From an uncultured Alphaproteobacteria bacterium (GTDB lineage: Bacteria > Pseudomonadota > Alphaproteobacteria > RUG11792): a DNA stretch of 64,000 nucleotides. Position numbers and translations under genes: made by a program. Location: contig CALXQI010000009.1 in the NCBI GenBank assembly GCA_944390585.1, forward strand, positions 1 through 64,000. Direction: 5' to 3'. The notes beneath the pieces were generated by a model. It worked only from the letters and a program-made list of their open reading frames with translations, did not search any database and was not told where the DNA came from. Shown one piece after another: positions 18,080 through 27,806 of the stretch (positions are counted from its first letter, which is position 1; each line of letters opens with the position of its first letter).

Positions 18080-18469
18080 CTAATTTCTTCTTGCTTTTGG
18101 TGCGCGGCATCCATTGTGTGGCAGTGGAGTCACATCCCTTATTGATGTAACATTAAACCCAACTGTCTGCAAAGACCTAATAGCTGTCTCTCTTCCAGCG
18201 CCAGGGCCTTTGACAACCACACTAATGTTCTTCACACCGTGCTCTGCAGCCTTCCTGGCAGCATCCTCTGCAGCTAGTTGTGCAGCATACGGAGTGGACT
18301 TTCTAGACCCCTTAAATCCAACACACCCAGCTGAGCCACAAGAAATGGTATTGCCACGCTCGTCAGTTATCGTAACTATAGTGTTATTAAAGCTGGCGCT
18401 AATGTGCGCCACTGCATTAACGACATTCTTTCGCTCACGACGCTTGACTCTTTCTACACCTTTTTGCAT
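18080..18469 (-). CDS. rpsK: 30S ribosomal protein S11
   Basis: The 129-residue S11 of the small-subunit platform is easily recognised ([34 protein letters not shown], and [17 protein letters not shown] near the end). It follows rpsM by 66 bases. The usual next genes, rpoA and rplQ, are absent; instead there are degraded copies of its own 3' end. Start ATG 18469 is the conventional one. Confidence 0.97.
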   Translation of the reverse strand: MQKGVERVKRRERKNVVNAVAHISASFNNTIVTITDERGNTISCGSAGCVGFKGSRKSTPYAAQLAAEDAARKAAEHGVKNISVVVKGPGAGRETAIRSLQTVGFNVTSIRDVTPLPHNGCRAPKARRN

Positions 18470-18535
18470 ATATCTCCTTACGTAAAACTAAATGCACTAC
18501 AACTCATATGTACTAAATATATTGTACACAAAATG

Positions 18536-18913
18536 TTATCTTGTAGCAATCTTCTTACCAGCAATAGGGATTGCCTTGCCTTTACGTGTTCTTGCATTTG
18601 TGTGTGTACGTTGTCCACGTACAGGCAAGCCTTTTCTGTGCCGTAGCCCTCGATAACAACCAAGATCAGTGACACGCTTGATATTCATTGTAACAATACG
18701 TCGCAATTCACCCTCTACTTTGTAATCTGCGTCAATTACCTCTCTAATTTTTGCCACCTCTTGTTCTGTTAAGTCTACACAACGCTTTGCAGCATCTATA
18801 CCAGTTTTGTCAAGTATACATTTGGCTATATAACGACCAATTCCGTATACGTAAGTCAAGCCTATGTCAACACGCTTGTTATTTGGCAAGTTTACACCAG
18901 CTATACGTGCCAT
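18536..18913 (-). CDS. rpsM: 30S ribosomal protein S13
   Basis: S13 sits in the head of the small subunit and contacts the P-site tRNA. The 125-residue protein starts [15 protein letters not shown] and ends in the basic [14 protein letters not shown] tail, full length. It is paired with rpsK as in most bacteria, but is separated from adk by strand inversion. Confidence 0.97.
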   Translation of the reverse strand: MARIAGVNLPNNKRVDIGLTYVYGIGRYIAKCILDKTGIDAAKRCVDLTEQEVAKIREVIDADYKVEGELRRIVTMNIKRVTDLGCYRGLRHRKGLPVRGQRTHTNARTRKGKAIPIAGKKIATR

Positions 18914-18989
18914 AAAACACCACTATCATTCTACAATATAGTATGCTACACCAAGTTGCCTGTAAAAACAATACAGGAATATAAATGTG

Positions 18990-19124
18990 TTACTCATTAT
19001 TTATTATTTCTGTTTCAACGCTTTCGTAAAAGACATCATCTATCTGGAATCCAATAGCGGCATAGAATATAAAACCAACAATTATTAAAAATATGATAGA
19101 AAGCCACAGAATTTTAATAATCAC
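18990..19124 (-). CDS. Small single-span membrane protein (possible)
   Basis: A GTG-initiated frame of 44 codons encodes one strong hydrophobic segment (LSIIFLIIVGFIFYAAI) followed by an acidic tail ending in TAA. There is no clear ribosome binding site and the family is unknown. It lies between lptC and rpsM on the same strand. The hydrophobic-then-acidic pattern looks coding, but a chance frame in AT-rich DNA cannot be excluded. Confidence 0.35.
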   Translation of the reverse strand: MIIKILWLSIIFLIIVGFIFYAAIGFQIDDVFYESVETEIINNE

Positions 19125-19164
19125 GTTTTGTGATAGAACATTACAACAATACCATTATAACAGT

Positions 19165-19656
19165 CTATTTATTGCTTGAAGCGACTATATTATAAAATTT
19201 AATTTCTCCATCTTGATTCATACAGAATCCATGTCCAGAAAATGTAAATTTCTTATTTTTATATGTGAAATTTGTTTCATTTATAATTTCTTTTTTTTTA
19301 ACATCTATTTTTGCGCTTTTTGTAGTAATTTCAATATCATTTATTTTAATATTTACATTTTCTGATAATAAAATTTGATTTGTTTTTATATTATATTCAC
19401 ATTTCTTTGCCATAATTAATATATTTTTTTTATGATAAACAGCATTAACGTTTTCAAGAATTATATTTTTTGTTGTAGTAAAAATGCATTTATCCGCTTG
19501 TATATTTAGTATTCCATGTTTTAGTTTTATAGAATAATTAATTTTATCAATTTCATTTGTTTTGCGTATATCGCATTTTAGTTCTTCTTTTTTACTATGG
19601 TGCAAAATGTACACAGTACAAAAAATACATAACAGAGCAATGATAATTTTAAACAT
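19165..19656 (-). CDS. lptC: Lipopolysaccharide export protein LptC-like
   Basis: The 163-residue protein has one N-terminal membrane anchor (FKIIIALLCIFCTVYIL) and a beta-rich periplasmic part. Alternating hydrophobic strands and the late pattern SGHGFCMNQDGEIKFYNI fit the LptC/OstA-like fold. LptC is the periplasmic link of the LptBFG-C transporter. The start overlaps the end of ileS by eight bases. The assignment rests on size, topology and pattern rather than catalytic motifs. Confidence 0.65.
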   Translation of the reverse strand: MFKIIIALLCIFCTVYILHHSKKEELKCDIRKTNEIDKINYSIKLKHGILNIQADKCIFTTTKNIILENVNAVYHKKNILIMAKKCEYNIKTNQILLSENVNIKINDIEITTKSAKIDVKKKEIINETNFTYKNKKFTFSGHGFCMNQDGEIKFYNIVASSNK

Positions 19657-22405
19657 CTATTACTTGTTTACAGCGAGAGCATAAGTTTACATTCCCGTAT
19701 GCACAGTTTGTCTCTGTCACGCTATTAAGTACTCTCCAACATCTATCGCATTTTTTGTACTGCGATTTTCTCACAATAACACCAACATCTTGTAAATTGT
19801 TGTCAATATGGGCATTTGATGGAATTTGTGCGTGTACACATGTTGTGCTTGCAACTATAGCTATCTCATCCAACTGAACAGTTTGCAGCATTTTTGTAAT
19901 TTCAAGGTTTGTAGTGTATATGTATACATCCGCTTCTAAACTTGTACCTATTGATTTTGTCATACGTTCAATTTCTAATGCACTTGTGATAACTTTTCTG
20001 ATAGAGCGGATAGTATTCCATTTACTATTTACATCGCAATTTTGCCATTCCTTATTTATTTCTGGAAAATCATTTAAATATATACTTGCATTGTTTGCAT
20101 TATAACATAACCATGCTTCATCCGCTGTAAAGCTTAAGATTGGTGCTAACCAATGGCATAAGCATTCAAAAATTTTTGACATGACATAAATACATGCCAT
20201 ACGTTTTTGCGATTTGTTGTCGTCACAATAAACACAATCCTTTCTAATATCAAAATAAAACGATGATAAGTCGTTTGTACAAAAATTATGCAATGTTGTG
20301 CAAAAGTGTTGGATTTCGTATTTTGATATATCCTCACGCATAACTTGATCCAATTCATACAATTTATGCAGCATTAGACGTTCTAATTCTGGAAGATCAC
20401 TATACTCTACATAATCATGATGCGAGTTAGACAAAACACCAAGTAAATATCGCAAACAATTTCTAAATTTTCTATATACATCCATCTGTCTACTTAAAAT
20501 TTCATCGCCTATTCTCATATCTTCTGAATAATCAGAATTTAAACACCACAACCTTAATACGTCAGTTCCATATTTTGCGACAACATCTTTTGGATGGATC
20601 ACATTTCCAAGTGATTTTGACATTTTTTTGCCGTTTTGATCCAGGACAAAGCCATGCGTAACAACATTTTTGTATGGAGCCTTGCCATTTGTACATACAG
20701 ATTCTACTAATGATGACTGAAACCATCCTCTGTGCTGATCTGATCCCTCAAAATACAAATCAGCTGGCCACGATAAAGAGTTACGTGCCTCAAGCACATA
20801 ATGATGGGAACAAGCGCTATCAAACCACACTTCTAGTGTGTCTTTTACTTTTTCATATTGTTCCGCACGTTCAGCGCCTATAAAATAAGAAACATCGTGG
20901 TTATGCCAGCCCTCTATACCTTCATCTTTAATACATTGTAAGACTCTGTTAAATACAGAATCATTATCTAATACTGTGCCATCATTCTTATTTATAAATA
21001 AAGCAATTGGAACTCCCCACAATCGTTGGCGTGAGATACACCAATCTCCTCTATTTTGTATCATGCTGCGTATACGATTTATATATTCAGATGGGTACCA
21101 TGTTGCTTTATTAACTTCTTCAAGCAATTTTTCGCGAATTTTATCAATAGCAATGAACCACTGACTGGTTGTCCTAAAAATCAATGGCGCTTTAGAACGC
21201 CAAGAATGTGGATAGCTATGAGTAATTTTTTGATGTGTAATGATATTGTTAGCTTTTTTCAGTTCGTCAATAACGTGATCATTTACTTTAAATACATGTT
21301 CTCCAGCAAAAACTGGTATATCCGAACAAACAATACCATCAGAATCGATTACATTTTTTATCTCCAAGTTGTACTGTTTTCCTAGCTGAAAGTCTTCAAG
21401 ACCGTGTGCTGGGGCTGTATGAACAAGTCCTGTCCCAGCATCTGTTGTAACATGCTTTGCTGGCAAAAATGGAACATCAAAACTATATCCAAGTGACAAC
21501 AAAGGATGTGAGCATTTCATATCTGCTAATATAATATTCCCTTTTACAGTATATGTCTCAATTTTTGCATCACGAACAAAATGTTCAACTAATTCACTAG
21601 CAATGATATATTGCTCATCATTCGCCTCAACAAGAACGTAATCAACGTCTGCCGAATACGCAATTGCCCTGTTTCCAGGTATAGTCCATGGTGTTGTTGT
21701 CCAAATTACGGCAAACAGCTTTTCCTTGTTTTGAACAGGAAACTTAACATAGATAGCATCACTTACCTTATCATGGTATTCCAGTTCAGCTTCTGCAAGC
21801 GCTGTTTTTTCAACAACAGACCACATAACAGGCTTTTCGCCACGGTAAACCAGTCCATTTTTATATATTTCATAAAATTTCTGGCAAATTGTAGCTTCTG
21901 ACTCTTTACTCATAGTGCAGTAGTAGTTTTCAAAATCAGAAACTATGCCAAGCGACTCAAATTCAGCTCTTTGTGTATTTACCCAGTCATTTGCGAATGA
22001 TCTACATTTTTTTAAAAATTCTGTTGGTTTAACGTTCTCACGCTTAACACCGCTGCGTAGATACTCTTCTTCAACCTTCCACTCTATGGGCAACCCATGG
22101 CAATCCCACCCTATAACAAGCGGAGCATCATAACCTAGCATCTGATAGAATTTATTGACAGCATCCTTCAATACTCCTGTCAAAACATGCCCCATGTGTA
22201 TATGCCCATTTGCGTACGGAGGCCCCCAGTGTAGTATGTACTGCTGTCTACCTGTAGCTTTGTCACGTAATTTTTTATATATTCCACATTTTTTCCACTC
22301 TTCTACTACAGTATTACCACGTTGTGCTAAATTAGCTTTCATGGGGAAAGTTGTTTTTGGTAAAAATACTGTGTCCTTTAATTGTTTATATGATTGTTCT
22401 GACAT
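19649..22405 (-). CDS. ileS: Isoleucine-tRNA ligase
   Basis: IleRS charges tRNA-Ile. The 918-residue enzyme has the HIGH-type motif PPYANGHIHMGH (62-73), an editing domain with GTGLVHTAPAHG, KMSKSLGN at about 594-601, and a C-terminal zinc-binding element (CDRCW and CSRCK). It is full length. It sits in an operon-like row after fabH and the HIT gene, seven bases from the latter. Confidence 0.96.
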   Translation of the reverse strand: MSEQSYKQLKDTVFLPKTTFPMKANLAQRGNTVVEEWKKCGIYKKLRDKATGRQQYILHWGPPYANGHIHMGHVLTGVLKDAVNKFYQMLGYDAPLVIGWDCHGLPIEWKVEEEYLRSGVKRENVKPTEFLKKCRSFANDWVNTQRAEFESLGIVSDFENYYCTMSKESEATICQKFYEIYKNGLVYRGEKPVMWSVVEKTALAEAELEYHDKVSDAIYVKFPVQNKEKLFAVIWTTTPWTIPGNRAIAYSADVDYVLVEANDEQYIIASELVEHFVRDAKIETYTVKGNIILADMKCSHPLLSLGYSFDVPFLPAKHVTTDAGTGLVHTAPAHGLEDFQLGKQYNLEIKNVIDSDGIVCSDIPVFAGEHVFKVNDHVIDELKKANNIITHQKITHSYPHSWRSKAPLIFRTTSQWFIAIDKIREKLLEEVNKATWYPSEYINRIRSMIQNRGDWCISRQRLWGVPIALFINKNDGTVLDNDSVFNRVLQCIKDEGIEGWHNHDVSYFIGAERAEQYEKVKDTLEVWFDSACSHHYVLEARNSLSWPADLYFEGSDQHRGWFQSSLVESVCTNGKAPYKNVVTHGFVLDQNGKKMSKSLGNVIHPKDVVAKYGTDVLRLWCLNSDYSEDMRIGDEILSRQMDVYRKFRNCLRYLLGVLSNSHHDYVEYSDLPELERLMLHKLYELDQVMREDISKYEIQHFCTTLHNFCTNDLSSFYFDIRKDCVYCDDNKSQKRMACIYVMSKIFECLCHWLAPILSFTADEAWLCYNANNASIYLNDFPEINKEWQNCDVNSKWNTIRSIRKVITSALEIERMTKSIGTSLEADVYIYTTNLEITKMLQTVQLDEIAIVASTTCVHAQIPSNAHIDNNLQDVGVIVRKSQYKKCDRCWRVLNSVTETNCAYGNVNLCSRCKQVIDV

Positions 22406-22412
22406 AAAACCC

Positions 22413-22748
22413 TCAATAATTTAATTTGCCCATAACATGGATATGTAAGTGCCGAATCTCAGCATACGTTCCAGAATTTATAACGATTTGGTATCCATTA
22501 TCTCGTAAATTACTCATTTCTATAACTTTTTTAATACCATCGTTAATATCAGCGATTTCTTCACTACTAGCATTGCTGACAAAGTCATACCAGTCTGTAT
22601 ACGATCCCTTTGATATGACTAAGACATGTATTGGTTCTTTTGGTGAAATATCATTAATCGCGATGTAATGCTTTCCTTCAAGAACTGGTTTTGATTGGAT
22701 TTCTCCATGTATTATTTTATAAAATACATTGTCATTATCGTATGACAT
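22413..22748 (-). CDS. HIT-family nucleotide hydrolase (HinT-like)
   Basis: This 111-residue protein of the histidine triad family hydrolyses or binds nucleotide phosphoramidates. The start (NVFYKIIHGEI) and the triad HLHIHVMG (100-107) are diagnostic of the HinT group. The genes on either side are 12 and 7 bases away, so it belongs to the fabH-ileS transcription unit. Confidence 0.88.
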   Translation of the reverse strand: MSYDNDNVFYKIIHGEIQSKPVLEGKHYIAINDISPKEPIHVLVISKGSYTDWYDFVSNASSEEIADINDGIKKVIEMSNLRDNGYQIVINSGTYAEIRHLHIHVMGKLNY

Positions 22749-22760
22749 AGTTATTACCTC

Positions 22761-23723
22761 CTATAATTTTACAATCGCAGCAGACCATACTATACCAGCT
22801 CCCAAGGCAGTTAGCATAACAGTATCGCCTTGTCTTACTTTACCACTATTTATCGCTTCATCAAGTGCAAGTGGTATTGATGCAGATGAAGTATTAGCGT
22901 GATGATCTATCGTTAATATTACTTTTTCAATAGGAATTCCTTTGATTTTATGCATAGAATCAAATATTCGTTTATTTGCTTGATGCGGGACAATCCAATC
23001 TATATCATCAAATGTCATATTTGTTTGCTCTAGCACATCAACCATTGCTTGGTACATATTTTCGATTCCGCATTTAAACACTGCTTGCCCGCGCATTGTC
23101 ATATACCCACGAAAACAGTTTTTCTCACTATTTTCTATTGTTATTAAATCATGTTTACTGCCATCAGAGTACAATTTTGTTGTAACAATACCTCTATCAT
23201 CACCTTCTGTAGGTGCGCGGACAATACAAGATCCAGCTCCATCACCAAAAAGTATACACGTTGATCTATCTGTCCAATCTGTAAATAATGTTAATGTATC
23301 GGCTCCAATAAGTAATATGTTTTTACATGTTTCTGATTTAATAAAACTATCAGCGATTGCTAATCCGTAAATAAATCCGGAGCATGCTGCTTGTATATCA
23401 AAGGCAAATGCGTTTTTAGCACCAATCATGTCTTGAACACGCGCAGCGCTGGATGGACAGCGTTTTTCTGATGTTGTTGTAGCAACCAATACACAATCTA
23501 TCATCTCTGGTGTTATTTGAGCTCTTTCCAGCGTAGTTTGCGCTGATTTTACCGAGATATCATGTACATACTGGCTATCTCCAACAACATGCCGTGTTTT
23601 AATACCTGTACGTGTTGTTATCCATTCATCGCTTGTATCAACGATTTTCTCTAAATCAAAATTTGTTAATGTATTTTCTGGTAAAAACGAAGAAATACCG
23701 CAAACAACACTTCTTTTTTTCAT
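22761..23723 (-). CDS. fabH: 3-oxoacyl-ACP synthase III
   Basis: FabH starts fatty-acid chains by condensing acetyl-CoA with malonyl-ACP. The 320-residue enzyme has the full triad: C114 in QAACSGF, H247 in VPHQANKR and N277 in HHANTSS. It follows plsX at 16 bases in the classic rpmF-plsX-fabH order. Confidence 0.95.
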   Translation of the reverse strand: MKKRSVVCGISSFLPENTLTNFDLEKIVDTSDEWITTRTGIKTRHVVGDSQYVHDISVKSAQTTLERAQITPEMIDCVLVATTTSEKRCPSSAARVQDMIGAKNAFAFDIQAACSGFIYGLAIADSFIKSETCKNILLIGADTLTLFTDWTDRSTCILFGDGAGSCIVRAPTEGDDRGIVTTKLYSDGSKHDLITIENSEKNCFRGYMTMRGQAVFKCGIENMYQAMVDVLEQTNMTFDDIDWIVPHQANKRIFDSMHKIKGIPIEKVILTIDHHANTSSASIPLALDEAINSGKVRQGDTVMLTALGAGIVWSAAIVKL

Positions 23724-23739
23724 GATACATACCTCAACA

Positions 23740-24747
23740 TTATTTGTGTAAGTTTATACATTCTTTAACGGTTTTTACAAACCCTGACCTAACAAGCTTA
23801 ACAGCTGAGCCAATAGCGCTTGCAATGCCTGTGCTGTCCGCTGAGCCGTGGCTTTTAACAGCAATCCCATTTAACCCCACAAGAGCAGCTCCATTGTGTG
23901 TTTGTGGGTCTATCTTTGCCTTTACTGCCTCAATTGCCTGTTTACCAAGTAAATACGCCAACTTGCCACGTGCGCAATTTGCATTACTTTTACAAACATT
24001 TGCAATAAATTTTACAGTACCTTCCGTTGCTTTTAACGCAATATTACCAGAAAATCCATCAGTTACTATAACATCCGCTTTATCACCTGTAAGATCAAAC
24101 CCCTCGACAAAGCCTATAAAATTCACACAAGAAAATTTTTTCAACCGATTGTACGTTTCTTTCAGCACACTCGTTCCCTTTGCAACCTCTGTACCTATAT
24201 TTAATAGGCCTATTTTAGGCGATTCAATGTTAAACCATGCCTTAGCAACGGCATTACCCATAACAGCAAATTGAAATAGCATATCGGCGGAGCATTCTGT
24301 ATTTGCACCCAGATCAAGTACGACGTTACCATGCGAGTCGCATCTAGGGAAGGAGCTAACAAGCGCAGGTCTCTCTATATCATCTATCATGTGCAATAGC
24401 GTTTTAGAAAACGCCATATACGCACCAGTATTGCCAGCAGATACAACTGCATCATTCTTGCTGTCAGCTACGCTCTTTATAGCCTGGCACATGCTTGAAT
24501 CCGTACAAAAGCGCAACGCATGAGCAGGTGCCATAGCAGAATCAATACACTTTTCGCAATGTGTAACAGAAACTATAGAACGGATTGCACTCTTTGATAA
24601 CTCTGCCTCTATTAACGAGCAATCACCATATAGGTCAAACTCAACATCCTGCGCATTGTACACTTCTACAAACCTTTGCACCCCACCAATTACAGCATCA
24701 ACACCAAAATCTCCTCCCATTGCATCTATTGCCACACGGACAGTCAT
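23740..24747 (-). CDS. plsX: Phosphate acyltransferase PlsX
   Basis: PlsX makes acyl-phosphate from acyl-ACP for phospholipid synthesis. The 335 residues include the typical start (VRVAIDAMGGDFG), the SAGNTGAYMA loop and TDGFSGNIALK. Its ATG overlaps the rpmF stop by one base (TAATG). With fabH it links membrane lipid synthesis to ribosomal protein L32 expression. Confidence 0.95.
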   Translation of the reverse strand: MTVRVAIDAMGGDFGVDAVIGGVQRFVEVYNAQDVEFDLYGDCSLIEAELSKSAIRSIVSVTHCEKCIDSAMAPAHALRFCTDSSMCQAIKSVADSKNDAVVSAGNTGAYMAFSKTLLHMIDDIERPALVSSFPRCDSHGNVVLDLGANTECSADMLFQFAVMGNAVAKAWFNIESPKIGLLNIGTEVAKGTSVLKETYNRLKKFSCVNFIGFVEGFDLTGDKADVIVTDGFSGNIALKATEGTVKFIANVCKSNANCARGKLAYLLGKQAIEAVKAKIDPQTHNGAALVGLNGIAVKSHGSADSTGIASAIGSAVKLVRSGFVKTVKECINLHK

Positions 24748-24932
24748 TATCCGACCTTCTGCCCTGTTTTTATATTACGTCCATTATAATAATTGCACTT
24801 TGTGCAAACACAGTGTGAGAGAACAAATGCACCGCAATTAGGACATTTGCTGTAATTTGCTGGTGATATAAAATCGTGAGATCTTCGCATATTACGCCTT
24901 GATTTTGATGTCTTTTTCTTAGGAACTGCCAT
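24747..24932 (-). CDS. rpmF: 50S ribosomal protein L32
   Basis: This 61-residue L32 starts MAVPKKKTSKSRRNMRRSHD and has zinc-type cysteine pairs at 30/33 and 43/46. It is first gene of the row running through plsX, fabH, HIT, ileS and lptC. Confidence 0.95.
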   Translation of the reverse strand: MAVPKKKTSKSRRNMRRSHDFISPANYSKCPNCGAFVLSHCVCTKCNYYNGRNIKTGQKVG

Positions 24933-25311
24933 CTTTAGCTTCTAATTATTACAACATGTTTCAATTGTACTACTTATTCTTGTCGCAAGCAAGATGCTAA
25001 GCACAATGCGCTTTAATTAAATTTTGCAAAGTATCCATCAAATCTTTTATTGCTATTAATTGTAGTAATATTGTAAATGCTTAAAGATGAATTAGTAATC
25101 AATATGATCAGCCAATAATGAATACGTACCATACGTGCTGCGAAAGCTAAGTAGTTCTCGGGAATTTGGTTGTTAAATTTTACCAGTTAAGGGTAGCACA
25201 TGTTTTTAACTGTTACAACGAATTTATCCTTTCTACTGTACACTGGATGAATTAAAAATCAGTATCTTTTCTGGAACTAATTAGCTAATATGTCTTTGAA
25301 ATAAATTAAGG
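24933..25311. other. Intergenic region before rpmF
   Basis: This gap of 379 bases lies between the tRNA-Arg 3' end and rpmF. It should contain the promoter of the rpmF-plsX operon and the terminator of the proS-tRNA unit. I see no clear open frame, hairpin with a T run, or RNA gene. Confidence 0.4.
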
Positions 25312-25387
25312 TGGCGCACCGGACAGGATTTGAACCTACGACCTTTGCCTCCGGAGGGCAACGCTCTATCCGCTGAGCTACCGGTGC
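25312..25387 (-). tRNA. tRNA-Arg (anticodon CCG)
   Basis: The minus strand folds as a full cloverleaf. The acceptor stem is GCACCGG paired with CCGGTGC, followed by discriminator G and an encoded CCA. The D arm is AGCTCAGCGGATAGAGC, the anticodon stem TTGCC/GGCAA has loop CTCCGGA (anticodon CCG), and the T loop is TTCAAAT. The 5' end directly abuts the proS stop codon, so it is probably processed from the proS transcript. Confidence 0.93.
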
Positions 25388-26854
25388 CTAGTACGCTTTT
25401 GCAAGAATGTACAAGTTCTCAGCCTTTTTGCCGCATGCAATGCATGCACATTCATGCATATCACAATTATCGCACGTTTGGCACCTGACTGTAACAGATA
25501 TTTTTTCCAATTCACTCAACAACCCAGTACAGCCGCACCACCTTACTACAACAAATCCTGTATTATGAGCAAAGTATTCTTGTACGTCTGCTAACGACGT
25601 CATGTGCATTGTGTTTTGTTCTGTCACCTGTTTGTGTTTTTCACGCAATGTAGCATCGTGTTTATTCAACAAATCGCTAATACTACTAACAAACTCATGC
25701 ATACTACAAAACTGTTTTACTATTTCTGGTTGTCTTAATGTATAACAAACTGTATTTTGTTTTACTTCCATAAGCCCAATTTCGCAAATAATCGGCACAC
25801 CTTTCCTAATATAATTCCATTTTTTGTCTGCAACAGAATAATCAGCACTATCTATTAGAACATCTATACCATCCAGCATTTTCTGCAGTTTTTCACAATA
25901 TTCTAGAACAGAACTTTTTTCCTCACCGCGTATGATAGGTAGTATCACTACGTGATATGGTGCTACACAGGTTGGCAAATTTAGACCGTCATCGTCACCA
26001 TGTGCCATAATTATACTTCCTATCAACCTTGTGGTAGCGCCAAATGATGTTGTATATACGTATTCTAATTTTTCTTCTGCACTTTGAAATTTAATGTTCA
26101 TTGCCTTTGCAAAGTTTTTCCCAAGATAATGGCTTGTACACATTTGCAAGGCACGCCCATCCTGCATCATACATTCAACAGTATATGTATCAACTGCACC
26201 TGGAAATTTCTCATGCTCTGGCTTTTTTCCTGCAAAACATGTAAGCAACAAACTGCTTTTCACAATATCAATGTATGCATTGTGCATACCATTTGCCATT
26301 TCAATGGCTTCTTTAGCTGTTGCATGCGCAGTGTGTCCTTCTTGCCACAAAAATTCCATAGTTCTCAAAAACATTCTAGGTCGCATTTCCCAGCGTACAA
26401 CATTACACCATTGATTTACTTTTAGAGGAAGGTCGCGGTAAGAATTTATCCATTTTGCAAATGATGCACCTATAATCATCTCAGAAGTAGGCCTTATAGC
26501 TAATGCATGTTCCAGAGGGGAAGTTGGAATGAAGTTGCCATCAGCGTCCTGCTCTATGCGTGAATGCGTAACGACAGCAACCTCCTTTGCAAAACCAGAT
26601 ACATGCTCAGCTTCTTTAGCAAATACATCAATCGGCACAAATAGCGGGAAATAGCAATTTTGAACACCATACGTTTTCAACTTACTGTTAATAATGCCTT
26701 GTACCTTTTCCCATATTGCATAGCCGTATGGCTTGATAATCATACAGCCCCTAACATCTGATCTTTCAGCAAGATCAGCGCCCGCTATAACAGCGTGATA
26801 CCAATCAGAGAAGTTTTCTGATCGTAAAACGTGTATAGCATGCCGCTTTTTCAT
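25388..26854 (-). CDS. proS: Proline-tRNA ligase, archaeal/eukaryotic type
   Basis: ProRS charges tRNA-Pro. The 488-residue protein belongs to the type otherwise found in archaea, eukaryotes and some bacteria (ProS type 3), not the usual bacterial form with an inserted editing domain. The signs are the start (NFSDWYHAVIAGADLA, VRGCMIIKPYGYAIWE), the motif-2 region RPRMFLRTMEFLWQEGHTAHA, a cysteine-rich zinc-like C-terminal domain (CQTCDNCDMHECACIACG), and a C-terminus ending in AKAY. Most alphaproteobacteria use the bacterial type, so lateral transfer is likely. The start overlaps the preceding gene by four bases. Confidence 0.93.
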   Translation of the reverse strand: MKKRHAIHVLRSENFSDWYHAVIAGADLAERSDVRGCMIIKPYGYAIWEKVQGIINSKLKTYGVQNCYFPLFVPIDVFAKEAEHVSGFAKEVAVVTHSRIEQDADGNFIPTSPLEHALAIRPTSEMIIGASFAKWINSYRDLPLKVNQWCNVVRWEMRPRMFLRTMEFLWQEGHTAHATAKEAIEMANGMHNAYIDIVKSSLLLTCFAGKKPEHEKFPGAVDTYTVECMMQDGRALQMCTSHYLGKNFAKAMNIKFQSAEEKLEYVYTTSFGATTRLIGSIIMAHGDDDGLNLPTCVAPYHVVILPIIRGEEKSSVLEYCEKLQKMLDGIDVLIDSADYSVADKKWNYIRKGVPIICEIGLMEVKQNTVCYTLRQPEIVKQFCSMHEFVSSISDLLNKHDATLREKHKQVTEQNTMHMTSLADVQEYFAHNTGFVVVRWCGCTGLLSELEKISVTVRCQTCDNCDMHECACIACGKKAENLYILAKAY

Positions 26855-27540
26855 TTTCTGTTACCAAATAAGCGTAGCATATGCAAAAAGATATTCAAAA
26901 AATCCAAATATAAACTTAAAGCGCCGTAAACACTGAATTTTTCAACACTTCCTGCATCACTACCCAGATAATAATATTTCTTTATCATTTGTATATCAAA
27001 AGCTGTTAATCCAATAAAAATACATAATCCAACAAAATCTAATGCTACCTGGAAGACTCCATTTTTTAAGAAAAGAATATTTATAAAAGAACTTACAACC
27101 AAACAAATCAACCCAACGTATAATATAGAGCCAATATTGCTTAAATCACGCTGCGTTGTATAACCATAAAGACACATAACACCAAAAAAACAAGCAGCAG
27201 TAACAAAACACTCAACAATACTGGCCCCCGTATACACTAACGTTAATGGTGCTAAAGAGCATCCGATGAGTACAGCGTACACGTACAGCAAAAGAGAAGC
27301 TGTCTCTGTCTTTATCTTATTAACTCCAGCACTAAGCGTTACAACGATGCCAAAACAACACAACATAAAAAATATTGCCAATCCACCTGTCATAGCTTTT
27401 AACAACACGGCAGACTTTGTAACAAAATATCCAGATAGGGCGCTACAACTTATTGCGGCAAACATTCTCTTAAAAACACATAGCATATACTTACGTTGAG
27501 CATCATCAACCACAACAGGATTTTTTACAAACATACACAA
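26851..27540 (-). CDS. Bax inhibitor-1/YccA-family membrane protein
   Basis: This 229-residue protein has seven hydrophobic segments and the family's late signature (GLTAFDIQMIKKYYYLG, then LYLDFLNIFLHMLRLFG). Bacterial members such as YccA and YbhL are thought to be channel-like; some bind FtsH. It overlaps proS by four bases (ATGA) and is probably the first gene of that unit. Confidence 0.9.
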   Translation of the reverse strand: MCMFVKNPVVVDDAQRKYMLCVFKRMFAAISCSALSGYFVTKSAVLLKAMTGGLAIFFMLCCFGIVVTLSAGVNKIKTETASLLLYVYAVLIGCSLAPLTLVYTGASIVECFVTAACFFGVMCLYGYTTQRDLSNIGSILYVGLICLVVSSFINILFLKNGVFQVALDFVGLCIFIGLTAFDIQMIKKYYYLGSDAGSVEKFSVYGALSLYLDFLNIFLHMLRLFGNRK

Positions 27541-27685
27541 CCTCCAACAACCTTTTTATAATTGTATCACAATCTCTGATGAGCGCGTATCATAAAACAA
27601 TGGAAAAAACAACCAAATTAGAAATCAAAAATGTCTTGTACATATGCGCATTAACATGACTCTCTGGCATAAACGCCAGGGATCC

Positions 27686-27781
27686 TTACTTCCTCATTGC
27701 ACGTTTCGCGCTTAGCGCTTGTTTGTGCATAGTATCTGTTTTATGTTTCAGAAGTCTTAAGTCGATTTGTTCTCTCAACAT
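27686..27781 (-). other. Short reading frame, unrecognised
   Basis: A 31-codon frame starting MLREQIDLRLLKHK and ending ALSAKRAMRK lies between the outer-membrane protein gene and the Bax-inhibitor gene. The composition is basic and helix-like, but there is no recognised family and the only support is its look. It may be a gene tail left over from rearrangement. A short hairpin (CTGGC, six bases, GCCAG) follows at 27664-27679 without a T run. Confidence 0.2.
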
Positions 27782-27806
27782 AGCAATAGAGTTTAGAACA
27801 TCTCAA

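Noticed and set aside
27660-27684. Hairpin CTGGC/GCCAG considered as a terminator
   Set aside because: Only five pairs and no T run on either strand after it.
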